DNA from: an uncultured Oscillospiraceae bacterium
GTDB lineage: Bacteria > Bacillota > Clostridia > Oscillospirales > Ruminococcaceae
Reading direction: 5' to 3'
DNA: 45,913 nt
Assembly (NCBI GenBank): GCA_910587335.1
Contig: CAJUMG010000009.1
Coordinates: 46,605 to 92,517, forward strand
In this document: in pieces, positions 23,097-32,050 of the stretch
Position numbering within the stretch: the first letter of the stretch is position 1
How the letters are laid out: the number at the start of each line of letters is the position of its first letter
Notes under the pieces: generated by a model
Seen by the model: only the letters and a program-made list of their open reading frames with translations
Told to the model about the DNA's origin: nothing
Database searches by the model: none
Program-made: the position numbers and the translations under genes

Positions 23097-24289
23097 TTGA
23101 GGAAAAAAGAATGGATCGCAATGCTATTGGCAGGAGGACAAGGAAGCCGCCTGTATAGCCTGACCAAAAATCTGGCAAAACCGGCAGTACCCTTTGGAGG
23201 GAAATATCGAATTATTGATTTCCCATTGTCGAATTGCGTGAATTCCGGCATTGATACGGTTGGCGTTTTAACCCAATATCAACCCTTGGTTCTCAATGAA
23301 TATATCGGCAGCGGGCAGCCTTGGGACCTGGACCGGCAGGACGGTGGTGTTTTTGTCCTGCCGCCCTACCAAAAGAGTTCCGGTTCTGATTGGTATACCG
23401 GAACAGCAAACGCCATCTATCAGAATTTGCCTTTTATTGAGCGGTATGACCCGGAATATGTGCTGATTCTTTCCGGCGACCATATCTATAAGATGGACTA
23501 TGAGAAAATGCTCAAGTTCCATAAAGAGAAAGAGGCTGATTGCACGATCGCTGTATTGCAGGTGCCGATGGAGGAAGCGTCTCGGTTTGGCATTATGAAT
23601 ACGGAAGAGGATGGAAAGGTCTACGAATTCGAGGAGAAGCCTGCGAATCCTAAAAGCAATCTGGCTTCAATGGGAATATACATCTTTACCTGGAAAAAAC
23701 TGCGGCAGTACTTAGAGCAGGACGCTCAAACCCCTGGAAGCGCCAACGATTTTGGAAAAAATATTATCCCTAGCATGCTGGCGTCCGGAGAAAAAATGTA
23801 TGCCTACGCTTTCGATGGATATTGGAAGGATGTAGGAACCATCGACAGTCTGTGGGAGGCAAATATGGATCTGTTGGATCCAAAGGTTCCGCTGTCGTTA
23901 TATGACCCAGACTGGAAAATATATGCCCGCAATCCGGCCTTGCCGCCCCATTACATTGCGCCAGAAGCTCATGTGCAGAATGCAATGATAACCGAGGGCT
24001 GCATGATCGCAGGAACGGTAGATTTCTCGGTTGTTTTTGCCGTGACAGTATCATTATGCCTGGCAGTGTCATTAAAAAAGGTGCTGTGATAGATTATGCA
24101 ATTGTGGCGGAAAACGCAGTGATCGGTGAAAATACAAAGATTGGCGCACGCCCAGAGGGGATGGAGGACATCTCCGGTTGGGGTGTGACGGTGATCGGCG
24201 GTGGCGTAAAGATCGGAGCGGGCGTATCTGTTGCACCAAAGGCTATGGTGGAAACCGATATCGCTGCTGAGGAGGTACTGGTAAAATGA
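23097..24289 (+). pseudogene. glgC: Glucose-1-phosphate adenylyltransferase, catalytic subunit, internally disrupted
   Basis: Makes ADP-glucose for glycogen. The TTG at 23097 follows AAGGAGG. The N-terminal nucleotidyltransferase part is complete (MLLAGGQGSRLYSL, then GGKYRIIDFPLSN, LSGDHIYKMDY). In the C-terminal beta-helix, ITEGCMIAGTVDFSVVFA (to about 24040) should be followed by about ten residues of the GVTIGEGAVI type, then DSIIMPGSV. Here those residues are missing and DSIIMPGS appears in a shifted frame, running on to TGA 24289. The data fit a deletion of about 31 bases. The upstream frame alone ends at 24089 (330 residues). The catalytic domain could still fold. Confidence 0.85.
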
Positions 24290-25410
24290 CGAAGCATTCT
24301 GCAATGGGAATTGTATTTTCCAATATGCATGATAATCATCTGGGAAGTCTGACTAGAGAAAGAACAACGGGATCCGTGCCCTTTGGCGGCCGGTACCGCC
24401 TGGTGGATTTTATCCTGTCAAGTATGGTCAATTCCGGCATCACAGATGTTGGAGTCATTGCCAAAACCAATTACCAATCTTTGATCGGGCATTTGGGAAA
24501 TGGCCGTGAATGGGATATGGCGCGGAAATTAGGTGGTCTGACTGTCCTGCCGCCCTATAGCAGCGGAGATAATCAGGGTATTTATGCTGGCCGTCTCGAT
24601 GCGCTGGCCGGCGTGTCCGGCTATATTCGCGGCAGTCGTGCGGAATATGTTGTTTTGGCTGATTGCGATCTGATCGCTAACCTGGACTTTCGAAAATTGA
24701 TTGCTTTTCATGAAGAAAAGGACGCGGAAATTACATTGGCTTACCGGTGGGAAAAGATTAACCGAGAAGGAAACGAAAACCTAGTTGTTTTCGATTTGAA
24801 CGAGGATCAACGGGTAGGACGTGTCTGGCTTTCCCCACAAACAGAGCAGGAGCAGAATATCTATCTGAATGTGGCGGTAGTAAAGCGGGAGCTGTTGGAA
24901 AAGATTGTTGAGGAGGCGCACAGCCGCAATAAACGCAGCTTTACCAAGGATATTTTGGTCGAGCAAAGCGATTCCTTGCGAATTTACGCCTACGAAATTC
25001 AGGATCATGTTATGCGCATTAACAATTTGCAGGATTATTTTGATGCGAGTATGGCGCTGTTAAAGCCGCAGGTCCGGCAGGCGTTGTTCCCGGCAGAGCG
25101 CCCGATTCTTACCCGCGTGCGGGATCAGGTTCCGGCTAAATATGGACTGGGTGCAGTAGTGAAAAATTCGCTTGTGGCGGATGGCTGTATCATCGAAGGA
25201 ACGGTTGAGAATTCCATTATTTTCCGTGGCGCAAAAATTGGGCGCGGCGCCGTTATTCGCGACAGTATCGTCATGGCCGGCGCGATGATTGGAGATGGAG
25301 CTCGATTGGAATTTGTGGTGACCGACCGAGATGCAACCATTCGGGATACCCGCACTTTAGTAGGCTACAAAACATATCCGCTTTTTGTTGAGAAAAAAAG
25401 TGTAATTTAA
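24286..25410 (+). CDS. glgD: Glucose-1-phosphate adenylyltransferase, GlgD subunit
   Basis: 374 residues, full length. GlgD is the second, largely regulatory subunit that pairs with GlgC in Firmicutes. The N-terminal GGQGSR-type catalytic loop is replaced by NMHDNHLGSLTRERTTG, as usual for GlgD, followed by FGGRYRLVDFILSSMVNSG. The C-terminal left-handed helix (GCIIEGTVENSIIFRGAKIG) is intact, in contrast to the broken glgC. The start overlaps the glgC stop (ATGA). Its persistence suggests that the operon is still, or was recently, functional. Confidence 0.95.
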   Translation: MTKHSAMGIVFSNMHDNHLGSLTRERTTGSVPFGGRYRLVDFILSSMVNSGITDVGVIAKTNYQSLIGHLGNGREWDMARKLGGLTVLPPYSSGDNQGIYAGRLDALAGVSGYIRGSRAEYVVLADCDLIANLDFRKLIAFHEEKDAEITLAYRWEKINREGNENLVVFDLNEDQRVGRVWLSPQTEQEQNIYLNVAVVKRELLEKIVEEAHSRNKRSFTKDILVEQSDSLRIYAYEIQDHVMRINNLQDYFDASMALLKPQVRQALFPAERPILTRVRDQVPAKYGLGAVVKNSLVADGCIIEGTVENSIIFRGAKIGRGAVIRDSIVMAGAMIGDGARLEFVVTDRDATIRDTRTLVGYKTYPLFVEKKSVI

Positions 25411-25458
25411 AAATGTGTTTTAAACTGTCAATGGAATATGACAGAGGAGGTTTTACCT

Positions 25459-26879
25459 ATGAAAATCTTATACGCTGCTAGCGAGGCATATCCGTTTGCT
25501 GCTTCTGGCGGGCTGGCGGATGTGGCTGGTTCTCTTCCAAGGGCGATTCGTGGAAAAATGCAGGCTTGCCGGGTGGTCATGCCCCTTTATAGCGATATTA
25601 AGCCGGAACTGCGCGCACAGATGAAATATGTAACGAATTTAACGGTTTTTCTGTCCTGGCGCAGCCTCTATTGTGGCGTGTTTGAGGCCAACTATAATGG
25701 CGTTGTATATTACTTTTTGGATAATGAATATTATTTTAAACGTCCTGGATTGTATGGCTATTATGACGATGGAGAGCGGTTTGCCTTTTTTTCCAAAGCT
25801 GTTTTGGAAATGCTGCATTATATTGATTATACGCCGGATATCATCCATTGTAACGATTGGCAGACAGCGCTCATCCCAGTATATCTGAATGTTTTTTACA
25901 GAGGCGAAAAGAAATTCCGTGACATTAAAACGGTGCTGACGATCCATAACATCCAGTATCAGGGAAAATACGGAATGGAAATGGTCCAGGATGTGCTGGG
26001 CCTCCCTCAAAGCGCTACCCCGATTGTTGAGTATGATGGATGTGTCAATTACATGAAGGGCGGTATCGACCAGTGTAATATGATCACTACCGTCAGTAAG
26101 ACCTACGCACAGGAGATTTTGGATCCCTGGTATTCCATGGTTTGGACCGGATTTTGAAGGCTCGCCAGTTTAAATTGACGGGTATCCTCAATGGAATTGA
26201 TACGGAAGAATACAACCCGCAGTCCGACCCGAATTTGGCTGTGCCATTTTCCGCAGATAGCTTAAAGCAAAAGGCGGAAAACAAACGCGCTTTGCAAGAG
26301 GAGATGGGGCTTCCCCAGGAGAAAGATGTCATGCTTTTGGGCATTGTCAGCCGCTTGGTTGACCATAAAGGAATGGATTTGGTCAAGTATATCGGAGAGG
26401 AAATGCTTCAGGAACCCATTCAGCTGGTGATACTGGGTTCCGGCGAGTATTTGTTTGAATCTTTCTTTGAGGAAATGCATCGTAAGTACCCGGACAAGGT
26501 AGGCTTTGTCAAAGGATTTGTCCCGCCTTTGGCCCGAAAGATTTATGCAGGGGCCGACACATTTTTAATGCCTTCAAAAAGCGAGCCCTGTGGCTTAGCG
26601 CAGATGGTCGCCTTGCGGTATGGCACCATCCCGATTGTCCGGGCTACTGGTGGACTGAAGGATTCTATCCAGGATTTAGGCGGCGAGGGTGGCAACGGCT
26701 TTACCTTCCAATCCTATAACGCACACGATATGCTGGGCGCGATAAAACGGGCTCTGCACCTTTACGGGGATAAAGAGGCTTGGAAAAAAGCGGTCGTTCA
26801 CGGGATGGAATGCGATTTCAGCTGGAAAAAATCGGCGGGCGAATACGTCGCCATGTATCGGAAAATTTTAGAAGGCTAA
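25459..26879 (+). pseudogene. glgA: Glycogen synthase, frameshifted
   Basis: Elongates glycogen from ADP-glucose. The ATG at 25459 follows GAGGAGG. The N-terminal GT5 domain is normal (EAYPFAASGGLADVAGSLP, HCNDWQTALIP, TVLTIHNIQYQGKYG). At VSKTYAQEILDPWYS the frame fails: the expected HGLDRILKARQFKLTGILNG continues from about 26136 in another frame to TAA 26879, including PSKSEPCGLAQM and RATGGLKD. One missing C in TATTCC(C)ATGG would explain it. The reconstructed length, about 473 residues, is normal. Either a true one-base deletion or a homopolymer read error. Confidence 0.88.
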
Positions 26880-26881
26880 TG

Positions 26882-26929
26882 TTAATAAAAAAGAAGGGAA
26901 GACGCAAAGTCTTCCCTTCTTTTTATTAA
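26882..26929. terminator. Terminator between glgA and spmB (convergent)
   Basis: A 22-base arm (26882-26903) pairs with 26909-26929; core AAGAAGGGAAGAC / GTCTTCCCTTCTT with A- and T-rich ends, suited to both directions. Confidence 0.9.
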
Positions 26930-26940
26930 AATGAAACGGA

Positions 26941-27459
26941 TCAAAATAGCAGACGTACAGCCAGAGCGCTCATAAAAAATCCGATTAGATCTGCGGTAAG
27001 GGCGGAAGGAAGGGTGTGGCGGGTTTTTTGCACCTTTGTAGCGCCGTAGTATACTGCAATGGTGTAGAAGGTTGTTTCGGTAGAGCCTTGCATGACACTG
27101 GCTACCCGCCCGACAAAACTATCTGGACCATACTGCTGGAGAATATCCTGGAAAATAACGAGGGCGCCGCTGCCTGAAATAGGGCGAAGAATCGCCAGAG
27201 GAATGACCTCTTTCGGCAGACACAGAAAATCCGCCACCGGCCGCAATGCATAGGTAAACAGATCCAGCGCTCCAGAGGCTTTAAACATGCCCACAGCTGT
27301 GATTAAAGCGATTAAAGCGGGCAAAATCTGAACAGAGGAGGTCAGCCCTTCCTTTGCACCCTCTAAAAAGCAGTCGAATACAGGCACTTTTTTGACCAGT
27401 CCGTACCCGACAATCAAAACAATGACAGCTGGTAAAATATAGTGAGAGACCTGATCCAT
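26941..27459 (-). CDS. spmB: Spore maturation protein B
   Basis: 172 residues with several membrane segments and the nucleoside-recognition/Gate-type motif LRPISGSGALVIFQDILQQYGPDS. SpmA and SpmB affect spore-core dehydration in Bacillus and Clostridium. It lies 14 bp after spmA on the same strand. The ATG at 27459 follows a purine-rich site (AAAGAGAGG). Full length, no lesions. Confidence 0.93.
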   Translation of the reverse strand: MDQVSHYILPAVIVLIVGYGLVKKVPVFDCFLEGAKEGLTSSVQILPALIALITAVGMFKASGALDLFTYALRPVADFLCLPKEVIPLAILRPISGSGALVIFQDILQQYGPDSFVGRVASVMQGSTETTFYTIAVYYGATKVQKTRHTLPSALTADLIGFFMSALAVRLLF

Positions 27460-27473
27460 AAAAAAACCTCTCT

Positions 27474-28052
27474 TTAATGAAATCGAGCGGCTAAAAGCTT
27501 AGCCATGATGATTCCTCCAAGGACAGATATTGCCGATGAAATCCATACTGCCGGAAGAATTTCCATTGGGGCTGTGCTGCCGTTGGCCAGACGCAGAGCG
27601 GCGGTTGTAGTTGGAATGAGCTGTAAGGATGCGGTATTTAATACCACCAGCATGGCCATATTATTGGAAGCCACGCCTTTTTGGGGAGAAATTTTTTCCA
27701 GCTCCTTCATAGCTGCAATACCAAGTGGCGTAGCTGCGTTTCCCAGTCCCAGCAAATTAGCGGTTAAATTCATCACAATGGCCTTTGCCGCTTTGGAATT
27801 TGCGGGAAGATCCCGAAAAAGCAGCCGCATGACAGGGCGAAATAAAGCGCTGAGCTTGTCGGTGAGCTTAGACTGCTCTGCAATGCGCATAAGGCCGCTC
27901 CATAAACACATTACGCCGGTTAATTGAATAACTAAGGTAACAGCATTCGAGCAGTCGTTGACAGCAGAAATGGATACTTGCTCCATCCGTCCATTTAAGA
28001 TGCCGAAGAGTAAAGATAAAATAAGCATACCGGAAAAAAGCCAGGACATCAT
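27474..28052 (-). CDS. spmA: Spore maturation protein A
   Basis: 192 residues from ATG 28052, eight or so bases after AAAGGAGG; the frame extends seven codons further but through the ribosome site. Membrane segments alternate with conserved stretches NLTANLLGLGNAATPLGI and NTASLQLIPTTTAALR, typical of SpmA. Forms a two-gene unit with spmB, possibly under a sporulation sigma factor. Confidence 0.93.
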   Translation of the reverse strand: MMSWLFSGMLILSLLFGILNGRMEQVSISAVNDCSNAVTLVIQLTGVMCLWSGLMRIAEQSKLTDKLSALFRPVMRLLFRDLPANSKAAKAIVMNLTANLLGLGNAATPLGIAAMKELEKISPQKGVASNNMAMLVVLNTASLQLIPTTTAALRLANGSTAPMEILPAVWISSAISVLGGIIMAKLLAARFH

Positions 28053-28071
28053 GTCAATTCCTCCTTTGTCC

Positions 28072-28102
28072 AATATGTATCGGGAAAGAAAAGAAAATAT
28101 GA
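28072..28102 (-). promoter_or_regulatory. Tentative sigma-E-like promoter of spmAB
   Basis: On the minus strand TCATATTT (complement of 28095-28102) and CATATT (complement of 28072-28077). The spacing of 17 is longer than usual for sigma-E, so this is weak. Confidence 0.3.
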
Positions 28103-28211
28103 TTCCAAAAATATTCCCATAAATTTGTTTGATTTAACATATTGGTGTAGAAAAATCAGATAAAAAAGTGAGGTAAAAAATTCAATATTTTGCGGTAATC
28201 ACCAATTTTAT

Positions 28212-28240
28212 TTGACAAATTTTATAAAGATATATATATT
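28212..28240 (+). promoter_or_regulatory. Promoter of the AbrB-type gene
   Basis: TTGACA (28212-28217), 17-bp spacer, TATATT (28235-28240). The palindrome GTTCGAAC follows at 28252-28259. Confidence 0.7.
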
Positions 28241-28283
28241 ATCTTATAGAGAGTTCGAACAAAAACGAAATGAGGAGATACAT

Positions 28284-28523
28284 ATGAAAGCAACAGGCAT
28301 CGTAAGAAAAGTAGATGAGTTGGGACGCGTTGTTCTGCCCATCGAGTTAAGAAGAAATCTGGATATTAACGAAAAAGACGCACTGGAAATTTATGTGGAT
28401 GAGGACAGAATTATACTGAAAAAGTACGAGCCCGCTTGCATTTTCTGTAATCAGTCAATGGATACGATTGTTTATAAAGGAAAAAATATCTGCCAAAATT
28501 GTTTGGCGGAACTTAAAAAATAG
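28284..28523 (+). CDS. AbrB/SpoVT-family transcriptional regulator with zinc-finger-like tail
   Basis: 79 residues. The swapped-hairpin DNA-binding domain is clear: MKATGIVRKVDELGRVVLPI and ELRRNLDINEKDALEIYVDE. The C-terminal 25 residues hold two CxxC pairs (CIFCNQ and ICQNC), a probable zinc site. Family members control the transition from growth to stationary phase and sporulation. The ATG at 28284 follows GAGGAG. Monocistronic, with its own promoter and terminator. Confidence 0.93.
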   Translation: MKATGIVRKVDELGRVVLPIELRRNLDINEKDALEIYVDEDRIILKKYEPACIFCNQSMDTIVYKGKNICQNCLAELKK

Positions 28524-28534
28524 AAAGCCAATAT

Positions 28535-28568
28535 AAAAAGCGTTGACCAATATCGGTCAACGCTTTTT
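28535..28568. terminator. Terminator after the AbrB-type gene
   Basis: AAAAAGCGTTGACC (28535-28548) pairs perfectly with GGTCAACGCTTTTT (28555-28568). Also usable by the convergent gene. Confidence 0.9.
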
Positions 28569-28593
28569 GTTTGAAGATAGGTGGTTTTGAAAA

Positions 28594-29142
28594 TCAGGGC
28601 AAAATAGGTTTACACAAAATTCGGTCAATTTTGGTGTCCAGCAGATGGTTGGCATGGGCGGCCCGCAGAATAACCGCAGTATCGGTGCCCCGTCCGGTTC
28701 CGCCAATGGAAAGAATCGGCGTATTAGGTGGAATCAATCCACCGTCCGCAGCCATGGTGGCAATTTCTACACAGACCTTCATCCCTTGGCCAAAAAAGCG
28801 CAGGGTATGGGCGACAATTTCCACCGGGCTAACGCCGCCAAACTTTCCGCTAAAACTGCGTTCCGCTCCGCTTAACGCATGGGAACAGGCGAATACATGA
28901 AATCCTTTGTCCCGAAGCTGCTGAATGGTTTCATCGGATAATTCATTTTTACCTGGTTCTTTAAAGCCGTATGCGTGGGGAATGCATACAACATTGACCC
29001 CTTCTAAAGCCGGAAAACACTGAGCAGTATATCCGGTAGAGGTTGCCAAAACCACATGGCGAATTCCGTGTTCTCGAATGGCTTGTACAGCAATCTCAAT
29101 GGTTTTCTGCGTATTTTCTTTTCCTGGAACGTCAAAATACAT
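28594..29142 (-). CDS. Stand-alone pyruvate kinase C-terminal-domain protein
   Basis: 182 residues from ATG 29142 (AAAGGAG eight bases upstream). The sequence fits the pyruvate kinase alpha/beta (C-terminal) domain used alone: NTQKTIEIAVQAIREHGIRH, VVLATSTGYTA, and ILSIGGTGRGTDTAVIL near the end. No catalytic barrel is present, so it is not a pyruvate kinase. Function unknown; ligand binding at the regulatory-domain fold is plausible. Monocistronic and convergent with the AbrB-type gene. Confidence 0.8.
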   Translation of the reverse strand: MYFDVPGKENTQKTIEIAVQAIREHGIRHVVLATSTGYTAQCFPALEGVNVVCIPHAYGFKEPGKNELSDETIQQLRDKGFHVFACSHALSGAERSFSGKFGGVSPVEIVAHTLRFFGQGMKVCVEIATMAADGGLIPPNTPILSIGGTGRGTDTAVILRAAHANHLLDTKIDRILCKPILP

Positions 29143-29397
29143 AGCATATTCTCCTTTCAAATCGCGTTTGGTTTTTTAATGGTCAATGGAAAGGGATGGC
29201 TTGCAGGCTGTAATTTTATTGGATGATACAGTTATTATAGCCGAAATAAACGAAAATGGAAAGAGACTTTGCCGTTATCTAGTTTGGAAATGGAATAAAA
29301 ATAACCAGTTTGCGGCGGCTTGATTTAGATCTGATATAGGAGGATCAAAACGGAAAAAGCCGCCGGGATACCGGTTGTGCAGACTGGAAAAGGCTTA
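29143..29397. other. Spacer upstream of lepB
   Basis: No gene seen. GCGGCGGCTT (about 29312-29321) and AAGCCGCC (about 29357-29364) form a long-range inverted repeat of unclear meaning. Confidence 0.35.
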
Positions 29398-29426
29398 TTG
29401 TAAATTTTCTTTCCTTGTGATAGAAT
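29398..29426 (+). promoter_or_regulatory. Promoter of the lepB operon
   Basis: TTGTAA (29398-29403), 17-bp spacer, TAGAAT (29421-29426). Confidence 0.6.
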
Positions 29427-29555
29427 AATGAGGTATTTAAAAAATGCTGGGAAAGATAGTAAAATTGCCGTTTGTCGTTGGTGACAAAATAGTGGGAATA
29501 GACGCGCTGACGATTGCTGGTTGTTTTAGCATCAAAGGGAATTGAGGGGCAAAAC

Positions 29556-30098
29556 TTGCAAAATGGGAAGAAAAGGGCGAGAGTAAAAAGCGCTTTTGAA
29601 TGGGTGGATTCTCTGGTTTTCGCTGTTGTGGTCGTGGTGCTGCTGTTCACCTTTTTGTTTCGTACCATCGGCGTGGAAGGTTCTTCTATGGAGCCGACTT
29701 TGTCTGACGGGGACCGTCTAATCGTTTCCCATCTGTTTCGGCAGCCAAGACGCGGCGATATTGTGGTTATTGTCCAGCCGGAAAGTGAAACACCGGCGAT
29801 TATCAAGCGGGTTGTCGCGCTGGAGGGGCAGACGGTGGATATCCATTTCGATACCGGTGCTGTTTTAGTAGACGGTCAGCTGTTAGAAGAGCCATATATC
29901 AATGAGCCAACCTATATGAAGCGGGATGTAGAGTTCCCGGTGACGGTGCCTGACGGATGTGTCTTTGTTATGGGAGACAACCGAAATCGCTCTTTAGACA
30001 GTCGTGACAGCAGCATTGGCATGGTTGATAAACGCTATATACTGGGAAAGGCGGTTTTCCGGCTGTTTCCCTTCCGAAAAATTGGATTGATAGAATAA
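29556..30098 (+). CDS. lepB: Type I signal peptidase
   Basis: 180 residues, the Gram-positive short form. Membrane-anchored serine protease that removes signal peptides. One N-terminal membrane helix (about 18-35), the catalytic serine in GSSMEPTL (Ser44), catalytic lysine in AIIKRVVAL (Lys84), and the conserved GDNRNRSLDSRD box. I prefer TTG 29556 with GAGGGG just upstream; the frame is open 14 codons further without a site. First gene of a run lepB-rbgA-rnhB-yraN. Confidence 0.95.
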   Translation: MQNGKKRARVKSAFEWVDSLVFAVVVVVLLFTFLFRTIGVEGSSMEPTLSDGDRLIVSHLFRQPRRGDIVVIVQPESETPAIIKRVVALEGQTVDIHFDTGAVLVDGQLLEEPYINEPTYMKRDVEFPVTVPDGCVFVMGDNRNRSLDSRDSSIGMVDKRYILGKAVFRLFPFRKIGLIE

Positions 30099-30110
30099 AG
30101 GAGAGATAGT

Positions 30111-31019
30111 ATGACCGAAGCTCCATCCATTCAGTGGTTTCCTGGCCATATGGCTAAAACCCGGCGGCTGATGCGGGAAAGCCTGCGGTTGGTGGACATC
30201 GTGGTCGAGGTAATTGACGCGCGGATTCCCATTAGCAGCCGGAATCCAGATCTGCCGGAGCTGGTCGGAAACAAACCGCGGATCGTTCTTTTAAATAAGT
30301 GCGACGCGGCAGATGAAGGAATAACCCGAAAGTGGTGCGATTATTATAAAGAACAAGGCATTACCGCCATCCCTACCGATTGCCGCAGCGGCAGAGGTGT
30401 TAAGCAGTTTGTACCCGCTGTCCGGGAGGTGCTGCGTCCTTTGTTGGAGCGTCGGGCCCAAAAAGGGATGCAGGGCGCGCCGATCCGCATGATGATCGTG
30501 GGCATCCCAAATGTGGGTAAGTCCTCGTTTATCAACCGAATGGCGGGATCCCGCCGCACAAAGGTGGAGGATCGTCCCGGCGTAACCCGCGGAAGGCAGT
30601 GGGTCAATTTGGATAATGGAATTGACCTTTTGGATATGCCGGGTATTCTCTGGCCTAAGTTTGAGGATAAGCGGGTAGGGGAGTATCTGGCCTTTACCGG
30701 TGCGGTGAAAGATGATGTAGTGGATATCGAGCTGCTGGCCATGCGCCTGCTGGAGCTTTTAAATGAACGATATCACGCGGTGCTGTGCGAGCGGTATAAA
30801 ATGACGGACGAAGAGACAGCGGATATAGAAGCATACGATCTGCTGGAATTGGTTGCCCGAAAACGGGGAATGCTTCAGTCCGGCGGGCAGGTCAATACAG
30901 AGCGGGCGGCTGTCGCAGTACTGGACGAATTTCGCAGCGGCAAAATCGGCCGAATTACACTGGAAACGCCCTGGAAGCCGGATCAGCCGTCCTCAGAGCT
31001 TTTGCAGGAGGAGAGGTAG
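30111..31019 (+). CDS. rbgA: Ribosome biogenesis GTPase RbgA (YlqF)
   Basis: 302 residues. Circularly permuted GTPase needed for late 50S assembly. The order is diagnostic: G4 NKCD comes first (about 62-65), then G1 GIPNVGKSS (about 132) and G3 DMPGI. The N-terminal QWFPGHMAKTRR is the family hallmark. The ATG follows GGAGAG; 12 bp after lepB. Downstream rnhB begins immediately after its stop, an order also found in Bacillus. Confidence 0.97.
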   Translation: MTEAPSIQWFPGHMAKTRRLMRESLRLVDIVVEVIDARIPISSRNPDLPELVGNKPRIVLLNKCDAADEGITRKWCDYYKEQGITAIPTDCRSGRGVKQFVPAVREVLRPLLERRAQKGMQGAPIRMMIVGIPNVGKSSFINRMAGSRRTKVEDRPGVTRGRQWVNLDNGIDLLDMPGILWPKFEDKRVGEYLAFTGAVKDDVVDIELLAMRLLELLNERYHAVLCERYKMTDEETADIEAYDLLELVARKRGMLQSGGQVNTERAAVAVLDEFRSGKIGRITLETPWKPDQPSSELLQEER

Positions 31020-31667
31020 ATGGCGCCGCGAAAGGCTTTGCCGGATTTGTATGCGTTCGAGCAAAAGCTCTATTCCGATTATGGCTACAATTGGGTTTGT
31101 GGTGTGGACGAGGCGGGACGGGGCCCGTTAGCAGGGCCGGTTTTTGCCGCCGCCGTGATCCTGCCGAAAGATTTTACCATAGAGGGTCTGAATGATTCCA
31201 AAAAGCTTAGCGAAAAAAAGCGGGAGGCGCTTTACGAAAAGATTATAGAAAAGGCGGTAGCCTATAAAATCTGCTCGGTAGATGAAGGACAGATCGACCG
31301 GATCAATATTTTGGCGGCTTCGCTTTTGGCGATGAAAACCGCGGTCGAGGGCTTGTCTATTCGACCGGATGTCGCTTTTATTGATGGAAATCGCGTTCCA
31401 GATTTGGAAATGCCGGCAGTCCCGGTGGTCAAAGGGGATGGTCAGTCGGCTTCTATCGCGGCGGCCTCGATTCTGGCAAAGGTGGCCAGAGACCGCTTTA
31501 TGCTGGAGCTGGACCGGCAATATCCCCAGTACAGCTTTGCCAAGCATAAGGGGTATCCGACCAAGGAGCACTATCGCCTGATTGGAGAATATGGCGTTTC
31601 GCCGGTACACCGGAAAAGCTTTTTGAAAAATTTAAACGCCCATTTAAAAAAGGTGGAAAATAGCTGA
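31020..31667 (+). CDS. rnhB: Ribonuclease HII
   Basis: 215 residues. Removes RNA from RNA-DNA hybrids and single ribonucleotides from DNA. Catalytic signature VDEAGRGPLAGPV near residue 28; LNDSKKLSEKKRE and AAASILAKVARDR are family blocks. The ATG is adjacent to the rbgA stop, with GGAGGAGAGG upstream. Its stop overlaps the yraN start (TGATG). Confidence 0.97.
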   Translation: MAPRKALPDLYAFEQKLYSDYGYNWVCGVDEAGRGPLAGPVFAAAVILPKDFTIEGLNDSKKLSEKKREALYEKIIEKAVAYKICSVDEGQIDRINILAASLLAMKTAVEGLSIRPDVAFIDGNRVPDLEMPAVPVVKGDGQSASIAAASILAKVARDRFMLELDRQYPQYSFAKHKGYPTKEHYRLIGEYGVSPVHRKSFLKNLNAHLKKVENS

Positions 31668-32050
31668 TGTCTACCAGAGAAACCGGCTCTCAGGCGGAAA
31701 CCTTCGCCGCCGGCGTTTTGCAGGAGAAGGGGATGAAGCTTCTCACACGCAATTACTATACGCCTTATGGCGAGGTGGATTTGATTGTCTGCGACGAAAA
31801 GTATATCGCTTTTGTAGAGGTAAAAGCCCGTCGGGTGGGGTCCATGGTTCGTCCTGCCCAGGCGGTAGATCGCCGTAAGCAAAAACGGATTACCCAGTCG
31901 GCTATCTGCTATCTGATGGAAAATCCGGCCGAGCTCCAGCCGAGGTTCGATGTGTTTGAGATTGTAATGGAAAAGGGAAAAAACTTTTCCGTTCAGTCCT
32001 ACCAATACATAATAAATGCGTATGAGGTGACAAATTATGAAAGTATTTGA
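31667..32050 (+). CDS. yraN: UPF0102 (YraN) endonuclease-like protein
   Basis: 127 residues. The predicted nuclease fold is shown by GSQAETFAAGVLQEKG, then GEVDLIVCDEKYIAFVEVK (the D...ExK core). The biological role is unsettled; the gene conventionally follows rnhB. The start overlaps the rnhB stop, and its end overlaps the next gene by 14 bases, so the operon is tightly packed. Confidence 0.93.
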   Translation: MSTRETGSQAETFAAGVLQEKGMKLLTRNYYTPYGEVDLIVCDEKYIAFVEVKARRVGSMVRPAQAVDRRKQKRITQSAICYLMENPAELQPRFDVFEIVMEKGKNFSVQSYQYIINAYEVTNYESI

